From the NCBI GenBank assembly GCA_017996845.1, contig JAGOGF010000002.1, positions 1-64,000 on the forward strand: DNA of 64,000 bases. Reading direction: 5' to 3'. The position numbers and the translations under genes were made by a program. Position 1 is the first letter of the stretch, and each line of letters starts with the position of its first letter. The DNA comes from Butyrivibrio sp. GTDB lineage: Bacteria > Bacillota_A > Clostridia > Lachnospirales > Lachnospiraceae. Below are positions 17,181-25,447 of the stretch, piece by piece. The notes below the pieces were generated by a model, which saw only the letters and a program-made list of their open reading frames with translations, was not told the origin of the DNA and searched no databases.

Positions 17181-18227
17181 TTGGAAACAATCGGAATCAG
17201 AGTAGATGTAAATGAAATGGTTGCAACGGGGCATTTCATGCGCTGCGCAACAATTAGTGAACAGCTGCAGCGAATGGGATACGCTGCAGTTTTTATTTCT
17301 GCGGACACACAGATTATGCCGTTTGCGAAGGAACGCGGACTGGAATATCATATTCTGCATACGGACTGGAGGCATCTGGACAAAGAAATACAGCAGCTTG
17401 TCTCGTATCTCAAAGGCGCCGGAATCAGTAAACTGCTGGTGGATACCTATATGGTAACAGAAGCATATCTGCAGGCACTTGCTGACGCAGAAATCAGTGT
17501 GCTGTATATGGATGATTTAGATGCCATGCATTATCCGGTAAAGGCACTTGTCAATTACAGTCCGGGCTGCAGTGCAGACAGATACGAAGAAAAGTATCAT
17601 GATACAAAAGTCAGACTCCTGCTGGGGGCGGATTATGTGCCACTTCGTACCCAGTTCAGAGAACATACGAAGGACTATGTAAAAAGGAACGGGATACATA
17701 GAATATTTTTAACCACCGGCGGATCGGATCCAATGGGGATCTCAGAACTTCTGATTCGCAGTATTCTGACAGAACCTTCCTTTCAGGATGCTACGATTCA
17801 TTTACTGGCAGGTCGTTTTTTTCATGCATCGGAAGAACTTTTTGGTGCAGATGCATTATTTGGAAAACGGGTAATTTTGCATCAGAACGTATCCAATGTG
17901 GCGGAGATCATGGCAGCCTGTGATATTGGCATAACACCTGCAGGAACAACACTTTATGAACTCAGTGCATGTGGGGTGCCGTCTGTCAGCTTCGTTTTTG
18001 CAGATAATCAGGAAGCAGATGCATTGTTTTTTGATCAGGAACATTTGATCCCATATGCAGGGGATTTCAGAGATAGTATGGAGACCTGCTGCGGGCGTGT
18101 TATTGCAGAACTGAAAAAGATTGCGGCATTATCCGCAGTTGATTACAAAGCACTTTGTGCAAAAATGTGTGGGACAGTAGACGCCAAAGGTGCAGAAAGG
18201 ATTGCCCGGGCATTGGCAGATCTGTAG
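17181..18227 (+). CDS. pseG: PseG, UDP-2,4-diacetamido-2,4,6-trideoxy-altropyranose hydrolase
   Basis: A 348-residue GT-B-fold hydrolase that removes UDP from the altrose intermediate before PseI acts. VDVNEMVATGHFMRCATI contains the GHxxRC motif with the catalytic His (residue 18). FLTTGGSDPMGISELLI and AACDIGITPAGTTLYELSA form the nucleotide-binding half. The start is a TTG at 17181, preceded by a strong GGGGAGG (17165-17171) with a nine-base spacer; no ATG fits better. It is the last canonical pse gene of this cluster; pseC lies at 39891, and the acetylation step has only a distant candidate at 31948. Confidence 0.93.
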   Translation: METIGIRVDVNEMVATGHFMRCATISEQLQRMGYAAVFISADTQIMPFAKERGLEYHILHTDWRHLDKEIQQLVSYLKGAGISKLLVDTYMVTEAYLQALADAEISVLYMDDLDAMHYPVKALVNYSPGCSADRYEEKYHDTKVRLLLGADYVPLRTQFREHTKDYVKRNGIHRIFLTTGGSDPMGISELLIRSILTEPSFQDATIHLLAGRFFHASEELFGADALFGKRVILHQNVSNVAEIMAACDIGITPAGTTLYELSACGVPSVSFVFADNQEADALFFDQEHLIPYAGDFRDSMETCCGRVIAELKKIAALSAVDYKALCAKMCGTVDAKGAERIARALADL

Positions 18228-18315
18228 ACGCTGAAAAAGGGTACAGTTAAAATTTTCAATCAGCAGCAGTCCATTGTACAAGGTGCCGGACTTTGAGAAA
18301 CGCATGAGGATTCGT

Positions 18316-19506
18316 ATGAAAAAAATATTTATACTGGGTGCCAGTATGTTGCAGGTACCGGCAATTCAAAAGGCAAAAGAAAAGGGGCTCTATGTCTATG
18401 CAATGGATTATGATCCGAAGGCAATAGGGATAGCCTATGCGGATGAATTCCTGTGTATCAGCACAATAGATAAGGACAGTGTCCTGCAGGCGGCGCGGGA
18501 ATATCAGCCGGATTATATTATTACATCCACAAGTGACATGCCTGTCAGAACAGTTGCATGGGTAAATGAGCAGCTTGGACGCAAAAATGATATTGCACCT
18601 GAAGATGCGGTTTGTGCTACGGATAAAGCTGCTATGCGCCGGAGAATGAAAGAATGCGGGGTTCCGATTCCGGCGTTTCATGTGATCCGTTCGGCGCAGG
18701 AACTGAAAACGGTTGCGGAAACAATGGGGGAACGTTTTATCATCAAACCGGCAGATAATGCTGCGAGCAGAGGGGTTTATCTGATTGATAAAAAGAATCA
18801 GCCGGATTATGATAAAATTTATGATTTTACCCATCAGTATTCCAGAAGCGGTGAAGTTCTGGTTGAGGAATTTATGACAGGACCGGAAGTCAGTGTAGAG
18901 TCATTTACCGTAGAGGATGAGACACATATCCTTACGATTACGGATAAAAAAGTAACAGAAATTCCCTTTTTTGTTGAAACCGGGCATACCGAACCAAGCA
19001 GACTTTCTCCGGAAATGCAGGAGGATATCCGGAAGGTTGCAGCAGGCGCGATTCGTGCACTGCATTTGCATAACGGACCAACCCATACGGAGATTAAGGT
19101 GACGCCGGATGGCGCCAGACTCGTTGAAATTGCAGCAAGACTTGGCGGCGATTTTATTACATCAAGACTGGTACCGCTCTCTACCGGGATAGATATGATC
19201 GACTGCTGCATCAGTCAGACAATCGGAGAACCGGTGCAATGGCAGCGTACCAAAACCTGCGGATCTGCAATTCGGTTTATACAGGCGGGTGCCGGCAGAA
19301 TTACGGATATAAGCGGAACAGAAGAGGCACGGAATATGCAGGGGGTAACAGAGGTCAGTCTGTACAAAAAAGCAGGTGACATGGCTGCACCCCTCGAATC
19401 CAGCGGTGATCGGCTCGGTCATGTGATTGCAACAGGAGCAGATGCCGATGAGGCGGAGAAAAACTGTGAGGCGGCGCTTGCCAGGATCAGAATTCAGACA
19501 ATCTGA
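18316..19506 (+). CDS. ATP-grasp ligase of unknown substrate in the pse cluster
   Basis: A 396-residue ATP-grasp protein. The N-terminal KKIFILGASMLQVPAIQKAK is a PurK/BtrJ-like Rossmann pre-domain. DKAAMRRRMKECGVPIPAF opens the ATP-grasp core, FIIKPADNAASRGVYLI is the ATP-binding loop, LVEEFMTGPEVSVESF follows, and THTEIKVTPDGARLVEIAAR carries the metal-binding Glu. Such enzymes join a carboxylate to an amine via acyl phosphate. Next to PseG, a plausible role is adding an amino acid or other acid to a Pse-related amino-sugar, but this is inference. ATG 18316 has GAGG six bases upstream; longer starts (TTG 18274, ATG 18304) are less likely. The next gene is an aminotransferase-like protein. 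Confidence 0.8.
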   Translation: MKKIFILGASMLQVPAIQKAKEKGLYVYAMDYDPKAIGIAYADEFLCISTIDKDSVLQAAREYQPDYIITSTSDMPVRTVAWVNEQLGRKNDIAPEDAVCATDKAAMRRRMKECGVPIPAFHVIRSAQELKTVAETMGERFIIKPADNAASRGVYLIDKKNQPDYDKIYDFTHQYSRSGEVLVEEFMTGPEVSVESFTVEDETHILTITDKKVTEIPFFVETGHTEPSRLSPEMQEDIRKVAAGAIRALHLHNGPTHTEIKVTPDGARLVEIAARLGGDFITSRLVPLSTGIDMIDCCISQTIGEPVQWQRTKTCGSAIRFIQAGAGRITDISGTEEARNMQGVTEVSLYKKAGDMAAPLESSGDRLGHVIATGADADEAEKNCEAALARIRIQTI

Positions 19507-19558
19507 GAGTTGCATGAAACAGTATGCTATCAAAACGAAAACAGGAGTGTGCGGATAG

Positions 19559-20710
19559 ATGTATGAGATCGGAAGTGAATTTCATTATGAGGGACCTGTG
19601 CAGGAGGAAGATCTTCTGCAGCTTTTTGATTCGTTCCATGATGTCAGATTCATGCGCTGCGGGCGTGATGCAATCGGACTGATCGCAGATGATATATTGA
19701 GACATACAAGCAGACTGACACCGCAGGACTACACAGTTTTTTTGCCGGCGCTTTCCTGTGATTCCATGTATCTGCCATTTACCGCAAGAGGATATCAGCT
19801 GATGTTTTATGCTTTGCAGGATAATCTTCTGATTGATATGGGGCGTCTGGAAAAACAGTTGTATGGAGTAAAACATCCGGTTATCCTGACAATGAATCTG
19901 TATGGCTGTGCCGATCAAAGAAAGGAAAATGGCGCACTTAGAAAAAAATATCAAAATGCAATTTTGATTGAAGATGTAACACATATCCTGATGGATCCGA
20001 TACGGTATGATATCGATACAATGGATTATTGTATCGGCAGTATCAGGAAATGGCTTGGGGTCCCCGACGGTGCGGTTGTAATCAGTAACACAGGGAGTAT
20101 ACAGGCGCCTGTGATGAAAGGAGAAACTGACTTTACACATTTCAGGGAGCAGGCACTCAGGCTCAAGGCAGATTATCTTGATCTGGGTGAGCAGGAACTC
20201 AAGAGCAGATTTCGCGGTATGCTGGCAGAAGCAGAAAATTCACTGGAAGATGGTTTGTATCCGCATGAGATGACTGCATCCAGTAAGGACATACTTTCAC
20301 AGGTAGATCTGATTCGGATGCGTCATCGCAGATCAGTCAATTATCATACACTTTACACACTTTTACAGGGAATGCAGGAGTGCGGAGACTACTTTAGACT
20401 CTTATCCGAAGTTCCGGAAGACATTGTGCCTTTTACACTTCCGGTTGTGCTGAATACAGACAAACTAAAGGAAGCAGAAAATGATACAGCAAAGGGTCCG
20501 GGTGCAGCAAGAGATGCATTTGAGATACGTCTTGCAAGACGCGGTATATATGCTCCCGTTTTATGGCCAATTGCGCAGAAAGCCCGGGAGATATGCACGG
20601 TATCGGGAAATATTGCTGATAATATGATCTCTTTCTGGATTGATCAGCGTTATGACCGTTTCGATATGGAACATGCAGCAGAGGTTTTCAGGGAAGAATT
20701 ATTAAGGTAA
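19559..20710 (+). CDS. DegT-like aminotransferase-fold protein (divergent)
   Basis: A 383-residue protein that looks like a fold-type I PLP enzyme. FMRCGRDAIGLIADDIL resembles the cofactor phosphate region, VILTMNLYGCADQR the substrate loop, LIEDVTHILMD the pyridine-binding Asp segment, and IGSIRKWLGVPDGAVV carries the likely Schiff-base lysine (Lys164). It lacks the SF..K...GEGG form of typical sugar aminotransferases such as those at 28883 and 39891. It could transaminate a sugar or make the amine or acid used by the ATP-grasp enzyme 52 bases upstream. A hairpin (20706-20733) overlaps its stop. Fold confidence is moderate; the reaction is unknown. Confidence 0.6.
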   Translation: MYEIGSEFHYEGPVQEEDLLQLFDSFHDVRFMRCGRDAIGLIADDILRHTSRLTPQDYTVFLPALSCDSMYLPFTARGYQLMFYALQDNLLIDMGRLEKQLYGVKHPVILTMNLYGCADQRKENGALRKKYQNAILIEDVTHILMDPIRYDIDTMDYCIGSIRKWLGVPDGAVVISNTGSIQAPVMKGETDFTHFREQALRLKADYLDLGEQELKSRFRGMLAEAENSLEDGLYPHEMTASSKDILSQVDLIRMRHRRSVNYHTLYTLLQGMQECGDYFRLLSEVPEDIVPFTLPVVLNTDKLKEAENDTAKGPGAARDAFEIRLARRGIYAPVLWPIAQKAREICTVSGNIADNMISFWIDQRYDRFDMEHAAEVFREELLR

Positions 20711-20733
20711 ACGTGTTATCAGAACGTTTTACC
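20706..20733 (+). other. Intercistronic hairpin over the aminotransferase-like stop codon
   Basis: GGTAAACGT (20706-20714) pairs with ACGTTTTACC (20724-20733) with one bulged base and a nine-base loop. The left arm includes the TAA stop at 20708-20710. No T-run follows on the plus strand, so termination is unlikely; it may be an RNA-processing or stability element between two genes. Confidence 0.4.
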
Positions 20734-20749
20734 TGTTGGGAGGAATGAA

Positions 20750-21799
20750 ATGCGGCTGAGTGTAATCGTGCCGGTTTATAATATGGCAGAGGGAGAAAAA
20801 CTGCAGTTTTGTCTGGATTCTCTGGTACATCAGACACTTCCGGAAGGAAGCTATGAAATTATAGCAGTAGATGACTGCTCAACAGACGGCTCCATGGCAA
20901 TCATGCAGGAATATGCAGAACAGTATCCGGATAGATTTAAAGCAGTACATTCTCCTGTTAATCATCATCAGGGAGGTGCCAAGAATATCGGTCTTTCTAT
21001 GGCGAAGGGAGACTGGATCGGCTTTATCGATGCAGATGACTGGGTAACACCGGATTATTATGAGAGACTTTTGAACCGGGCAGTGGAGACCGGTGCAGAT
21101 ATGGTGGGCTGCGACTATAGTCTGACAGATGAGCATAGTATGAAGGTCGGTAAAATTGTCAGTAATAATACGCAGGAACAGGTTGGAGTAATGAATACGG
21201 AGAAATACCGTAAACTCTTATTGGATACAGGAAGCCTTGTCGTCAAGATCTATAAGAGGTATATTATTTTTGGCGAACAGAACGACGGAACATTTCAGAA
21301 AATTTTTCCGGAAGATATTTTTTATGAAGACAATGCCGTCAGTAATACATGGATGCTTCGGGTAAAACATTTTGAATATATTGCTGAACCGTTGTACTAT
21401 TATTATCAGCATGCAGAATCGACGGTGCACACCATTTCAGAAAAAAATCTGCAGGATCGGATAACGGCCGGCAGAATGCTTTTGACACAGGCACGTACCT
21501 ATGGATATCTGGAAACATATCGTTTGGAAATTGAGTTCATGTATACCGTTCTGTTTTATATAAACACTCTTTTTTCTGCTATGCCGAAAGCTTCAAATAT
21601 CCATAAATGTTATAAATTTTGCAGGGATCTGGGGAAAGAAATGAAGGAGACATTTCCGGCATTTCAGGACAATCCCTATTATCAGCAGCGGATTCATCCG
21701 GAAGAAAAAAAACTGATTGCCATGCAAATGCATTCACATCTGAAATTTTACGGTTACTACAGATTGCTCTGGTTTTACCGGGGTCTGAGAAAGAAATAG
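20750..21799 (+). CDS. GT2 glycosyltransferase
   Basis: A 349-residue family 2 transferase. RLSVIVPVYNMAEGEKL, IIAVDDCSTDGSMAIM, HHQGGAKNIGLSMAKGDW and GFIDADDWVTPDYYERLL form a complete GT-A domain with its DxD. FPEDIFYEDNAVSNTWML carries the ED acceptor motif, and a C-terminal extension of about 120 residues ends in HLKFYGYYRLLWFYRGLRK. A GGGAGG ribosome site precedes ATG 20750. It lies between the amino-sugar genes and the GT52-like gene and probably helps assemble the Pse-containing unit. Confidence 0.87.
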   Translation: MRLSVIVPVYNMAEGEKLQFCLDSLVHQTLPEGSYEIIAVDDCSTDGSMAIMQEYAEQYPDRFKAVHSPVNHHQGGAKNIGLSMAKGDWIGFIDADDWVTPDYYERLLNRAVETGADMVGCDYSLTDEHSMKVGKIVSNNTQEQVGVMNTEKYRKLLLDTGSLVVKIYKRYIIFGEQNDGTFQKIFPEDIFYEDNAVSNTWMLRVKHFEYIAEPLYYYYQHAESTVHTISEKNLQDRITAGRMLLTQARTYGYLETYRLEIEFMYTVLFYINTLFSAMPKASNIHKCYKFCRDLGKEMKETFPAFQDNPYYQQRIHPEEKKLIAMQMHSHLKFYGYYRLLWFYRGLRKK

Positions 21800-21805
21800 A
21801 AATAT

Positions 21806-22927
21806 ATGCATGAAAGAATTTATGTGTGCCATACCTTTTACCATGTGTATGTAGCATGTCTTAAGGAATTTCACAGGATACATCAGGCAGAAAGTACCGA
21901 AAAAAGTGGTGCAGGCAGCGGTAAAGGGGCAGGCCGCGCAACACTTGTATTGTCTGCAATGTCCAATCATTTTGACACCATGATCCAGAGAGCCAGGGAA
22001 TGCGGACTTTTTGAGGAAGTAATTGAATTTGATGAAAAAGAGGATACTTTTTTTTCAGAACTGAAACCATTGCGTACCAATACCGGGAATCTGGTGCACA
22101 ATATGTTCAATCGAATCCGTTTCTGCAGGAGATTTGCGCAGCTGCAGGAGAAGTATATTCCGGTGAACTTCCGCTTATATCGGGATATTTACGTATTCTG
22201 TGATTCCGATCCGATCGGATACTATCTGAATTACAGAAAGATACCGTATCATGCATTGGAAGATGGTCTCAATTGTATCAAATATGGAGACACTGCCAGA
22301 TTTGACAACAATGGACACTTTGCTTTTAAAGCATGGCTGGCCTCTACCGGTCTGATTTTTATACAGAATGGATACGGCAGATACTGTATGGATATGGAAG
22401 TAAACGATATTGCACTCTTGGATTACCCGTGTGACAAATATATTGAGCAGCCCAGAGAAGAACTGGTCAGAGAACTGACGCAGGCAGATAAGAATCTGAT
22501 GCTGAAGCTGTTTATTTCTAATCTGGATGCACTGCAGCGCAAGCTGGAAGAAGGAAAAGACAGAGCAAGGGTGCTGATTCTTTCAGAGCCGCTTTGTGAC
22601 CTCAAAACGCGGGAACAGATTTTCCATGATCTGGTACAGCTATATGGAATGGTAAACGGACAGCCCGCTGTTGTGATGATCAAGCAGCATCCGAGAGATT
22701 ATCTGGATTATCGAAAACTTTTTCCGGATGTGATTCTGCTGGATGGTACTTTTCCGATGGAAATGCTGAATTTCATACCTGGGCTGAGGTTTTCCAGACT
22801 GGTGTCTGTATATACGGTGGTGGATTCCATTCATTTTGTGGATGAAAAGATATTTCTGGGTGATGACTTCATGGATCGGTATGAAGCACCGGAGATTCAT
22901 AGGATCAATGAACAGATCAAAGCATAA
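21806..22927 (+). CDS. GT52-like (sialyltransferase-type) glycosyltransferase; candidate pseudaminyltransferase
   Basis: A 373-residue protein. It starts IYVCHTFYHVYVACLKEF, like lipooligosaccharide sialyltransferases. It carries an E-D-G triplet (residues 152-154, HALEDGLNCI) and an HP motif (VMIKQHPRDYLDY, His295-Pro296), the two motifs shared by bacterial sialyltransferase families. PMEMLNF and SVYTVVDSIHF near the C-terminus also fit GT52. These families use CMP-activated nonulosonic acids, and the pseF-I-G genes just upstream make such a donor, CMP-Pse. Transfer of pseudaminic acid is therefore the best inference. It lies six bases after the GT2 gene and is followed by the flippase gene. 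Confidence 0.7.
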   Translation: MHERIYVCHTFYHVYVACLKEFHRIHQAESTEKSGAGSGKGAGRATLVLSAMSNHFDTMIQRARECGLFEEVIEFDEKEDTFFSELKPLRTNTGNLVHNMFNRIRFCRRFAQLQEKYIPVNFRLYRDIYVFCDSDPIGYYLNYRKIPYHALEDGLNCIKYGDTARFDNNGHFAFKAWLASTGLIFIQNGYGRYCMDMEVNDIALLDYPCDKYIEQPREELVRELTQADKNLMLKLFISNLDALQRKLEEGKDRARVLILSEPLCDLKTREQIFHDLVQLYGMVNGQPAVVMIKQHPRDYLDYRKLFPDVILLDGTFPMEMLNFIPGLRFSRLVSVYTVVDSIHFVDEKIFLGDDFMDRYEAPEIHRINEQIKA

Positions 22928-22963
22928 TAACAGGAAACTGAATGTAATCGGATAAGGTGGTCT

Positions 22964-24724
22964 ATGCGTAAAATTTATAGGAAAATGATGGTACTTCTGG
23001 ATCAGAAACAGAAGGGACAGATGATAGGAATTGTATTTATGATGCTGATCGGGGGAATCCTGGAATCACTTGGTATTTCACTGATCGTGCCGGTCATGAC
23101 GGTCGTCATTGATCCCGGTGCTGTACAGAGCAGCAAATATCTGAGCGTGATCTATAACGGACTGCATCTGACAAGTACGACCGAGTTTGCCGCGCTGATT
23201 ATGGTGACACTGATCATGGTTTTTGTGGTCAAGAATATTTTTCTGTATTTTATGAATGTAATGCAGCTGAAATTTGTTTATACCAATCAGTTTGCAACCT
23301 CACAGCGCATGATGATCAATTTCATGAAAAGACCTTATGAATATTATCTGAATGCGGATACTTCCATTATTCAGCGTAATATTACATCAGATGTCAATAA
23401 CATGTATGGACTGATTCTGAGCTGCCTGCAGCTCATCAGTGAGATCATTGTTTTTGTATGTCTGGTTGGAATTCTGCTGATTCAGGATGTAAAGATGACA
23501 TCTTTCATTGCGGTACTTCTTGTTTCGGTTCTTCTGATCATCAAATATATTATCAAACCTGTCATGATCAAGGCAGGGCAGGATAATCAGGATTTTTACA
23601 GTGGATTATACAAGTGGATCGATGAATCCGTGACGGGCATCAAAGAAATTAAAATATCCGCGAAGGAAAATTATTTCATAAACGGGTACGGAAAATGCGG
23701 TGCCGGTTATGTAAATGCCGTACAGAAATATAATCTGTATAATTCTACACCGCGTCTTCTGATTGAAACAGTCAGTATTGCAGGTATGGTGGGGTACATG
23801 CTTTTTGTGATGCTCAACGGAACCGACATGACACATATGCTGCCACAGATAACAGTTCTTGCAGCAGCAGCAGCAAGACTTCTGCCCAGCGCAAACCGAA
23901 TTAATAATTATCTGACATCCATTGCATATTTTGAGCCGTTTTTCCTCAATGTCAGTGACAATCTGCAGATGGAGATTCATGACGATCAGGTCAGTTATGA
24001 TCCGACTGCTTATCAGGTCAGTTCGGAAGTTGAGAAGCTTCCTGTTACGAGAGAGATTGCACTCAAAAATATCACCTATAAATACCCCAATTCACAGACG
24101 TATGTGCTGGATCATGCGAATATGACGATTCCGGTTGGTAAATCAGTGGGAATTGTTGGTACCTCCGGAGCAGGAAAAACAACAATTGTGGATGTAATGC
24201 TGGGACTTTTAAAGGCAGAAAAAGGAGAGATTCTGGCAGATGGGGTTGAGGTGCGTGATCACTATCAGTCCTGGCTGAAAAATATCGGCTATATTCCGCA
24301 GACAATCTTTATGATCGATTCTACCATTCGAAAGAATGTTGCTTTTGGCTATCCGGATGATCAAATTAATGACGATAAGGTATGGCAGGCACTCAAAGAA
24401 GCTCAGCTGGATGAATATGTCAGGGGACTTCCGGAAGGGCTGGATACCAAAATCGGAGAAAGAGGAATCCGTTTATCCGGCGGGCAGCGTCAGAGAATCG
24501 GTATTGCAAGGGCTCTGTTTGAAGACCCGGAAGTACTGGTACTGGATGAAGCAACTTCGGCACTTGATAATGAAACGGAGGCAGCAATCATGGATTCCAT
24601 CAATCGTTTGCATGGACGCAAAACGCTGATCATTATTGCACACCGCCTGCAGACAATTGAAAAGTGCGATATAGTATACCGCGTACGTGGCGGACAGGTA
24701 GTAACCGACCGTGCACTGAAGTAA
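22964..24724 (+). CDS. PglK/MsbA-like ABC transporter (lipid-linked glycan flippase)
   Basis: A 586-residue half-transporter with membrane and ATPase domains fused. Six helices occupy about residues 15-310, including ESLGISLIVPVMTVVIDPG, a segment typical of PglK/WlaB-type exporters. The nucleotide-binding domain has Walker A GTSGAGKTT (399-407), signature LSGGQ (504-508), Walker B VLVLDEATSALD and the HRL switch in IIIAHRLQTI. It should dimerise and flip a polyprenyl-diphosphate glycan to the outer face. It closes region II; a related transporter begins at 63521. A 723-base gene-free stretch follows. Confidence 0.9.
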   Translation: MRKIYRKMMVLLDQKQKGQMIGIVFMMLIGGILESLGISLIVPVMTVVIDPGAVQSSKYLSVIYNGLHLTSTTEFAALIMVTLIMVFVVKNIFLYFMNVMQLKFVYTNQFATSQRMMINFMKRPYEYYLNADTSIIQRNITSDVNNMYGLILSCLQLISEIIVFVCLVGILLIQDVKMTSFIAVLLVSVLLIIKYIIKPVMIKAGQDNQDFYSGLYKWIDESVTGIKEIKISAKENYFINGYGKCGAGYVNAVQKYNLYNSTPRLLIETVSIAGMVGYMLFVMLNGTDMTHMLPQITVLAAAAARLLPSANRINNYLTSIAYFEPFFLNVSDNLQMEIHDDQVSYDPTAYQVSSEVEKLPVTREIALKNITYKYPNSQTYVLDHANMTIPVGKSVGIVGTSGAGKTTIVDVMLGLLKAEKGEILADGVEVRDHYQSWLKNIGYIPQTIFMIDSTIRKNVAFGYPDDQINDDKVWQALKEAQLDEYVRGLPEGLDTKIGERGIRLSGGQRQRIGIARALFEDPEVLVLDEATSALDNETEAAIMDSINRLHGRKTLIIIAHRLQTIEKCDIVYRVRGGQVVTDRALK

Positions 24725-24726
24725 AG

Positions 24727-24898
24727 TTTTGCGAAAGTGTCCGGGGCAGCGGGTGGAATCCGCACCGGCGCCGCGCTTTCGCTCTGTCGTACATCACAGC
24801 GGTACATAACGCTGCAGAATACGCAGCGTAAGTACCGGTGCGTACGAAAGGGCGCCTTGTGTGGATTTCCACCCGCTGCCCCTTCGGATATTGCAAAA
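24727..24898. repeat. Structured near-palindromic repeat element, copy 1
   Basis: A 172-base element that folds almost end to end. Terminal arms TTTTGC/GCAAAA (24727-24732, 24893-24898), a 16-base perfect arm GGGGCAGCGGGTGGAA (24743-24758) with its complement at 24867-24882, then CGGCGCC/GGCGCC and GCTTTCG/CGAAAG. The tip is GGTAC/GTACC (24801-24805, 24832-24836) enclosing ACGCTGC/GCAGCGT (24809-24815, 24823-24829). Its core on the minus strand aligns with copy 2 at 25250-25387, including GTACCGCTG and CAGAGCGnAAGCG. No transposase or ORF lies inside. It starts three bases after the ABC transporter stop, so it could also act as a terminator or RNA-stability element. Confidence 0.7.
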
Positions 24899-25249
24899 GG
24901 GGGACGCAGGCGCCTTCGGCTGTGCTGATTGGCGAGAAATTATTATTTAGGGATGAAGAGCTTTAAAAATTGATCCATACCGGTTGGAAAGGTCGGAAGA
25001 AGCTTGTTTGTAATGGCGGACGATTTGAGAAGGATAGGGAGAGATTTATGACACAGAAAAATTTTGATGTGTATAAAATGAATTTCAATCTCCTAAATGT
25101 GATCGTGCAATAAGAGATACTTAAATAAACAGATAGTTGTAAGATAAAAAATGATGTGGATAAAAAAAGTATATGATTGATGTATAAACAGGATGGCTTT
25201 CTGATATCGATATTTGTGCTGTGTGAGCGTGGTTCAGTATGTATGAAGA
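24899..25249. other. Gene-free spacer between the two structured repeats
   Basis: About 350 bases, AT-rich from 25030 onward. No conserved gene was recognised on either strand. A 21-codon ORF (25048-25113) has a purine-rich site upstream but no recognisable product, and I do not call it a gene. No clear promoter, tRNA or riboswitch pattern was seen by eye. Confidence 0.5.
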
Positions 25250-25387
25250 GGCTTTTGGGGTGACTTATGCGGAGGGAGGCCTTGTGAGCACGCCGGTACT
25301 TGCATCGTGTTCTGTGCGATGCTAGGTACCGCTGCGATGCGAGGCAGAGCGCAAGCGTGCCGACACCGTATAAGGCACCCAAAAGCC
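25250..25387. repeat. Structured near-palindromic repeat element, copy 2 (inverted relative to copy 1)
   Basis: A 138-base element with terminal arms GGCTTTTGGG (25250-25259) and CCCAAAAGCC (25378-25387), then CTTATGCGG/CCGTATAAG with one G-T pair. The tip is CGGTAC/GTACCG enclosing GCATCG/CGATGC. Compared with copy 1 read on the minus strand, the flanking CCGGTACTT, the loop TTCTG and GTACCGCTG are kept, while both sides of the inner stem differ together (ACGCTGC/GCAGCGT there, GCATCG/CGATGC here). That is compensatory change, which argues that the fold is selected. It ends 60 bases before the next gene. Confidence 0.7.
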
Positions 25388-25414
25388 GAACCAAGACTTC
25401 CGTTCAAACACGCA

Positions 25415-25423
25415 TGGGATAAT
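25415..25423 (+). promoter_or_regulatory. Candidate extended -10 promoter upstream of the acyltransferase gene
   Basis: TGG followed by GATAAT (25415-25423) matches the extended -10 pattern TGnTATAAT with one mismatch. The -35 region is poor. It would start transcription near 25430, right at the AAGGAGGAG ribosome site, leaving a very short leader before ATG 25448. Weak evidence; the gene-free gap makes some promoter here likely. Confidence 0.3.
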
Positions 25424-25447
25424 GATACAAATGATTAAGGAGGAGAA

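Noticed and set aside
25048..25113. A 21-codon plus-strand ORF with a purine-rich upstream site in the gene-free spacer
   Set aside because: Too short and without similarity to anything recognised; a chance ORF is more likely than a peptide gene.
24727..25387. CRISPR array or insertion sequence
   Set aside because: Only two diverged copies, inverted, without regular spacers, cas genes, transposase or target-site duplication that I can see.
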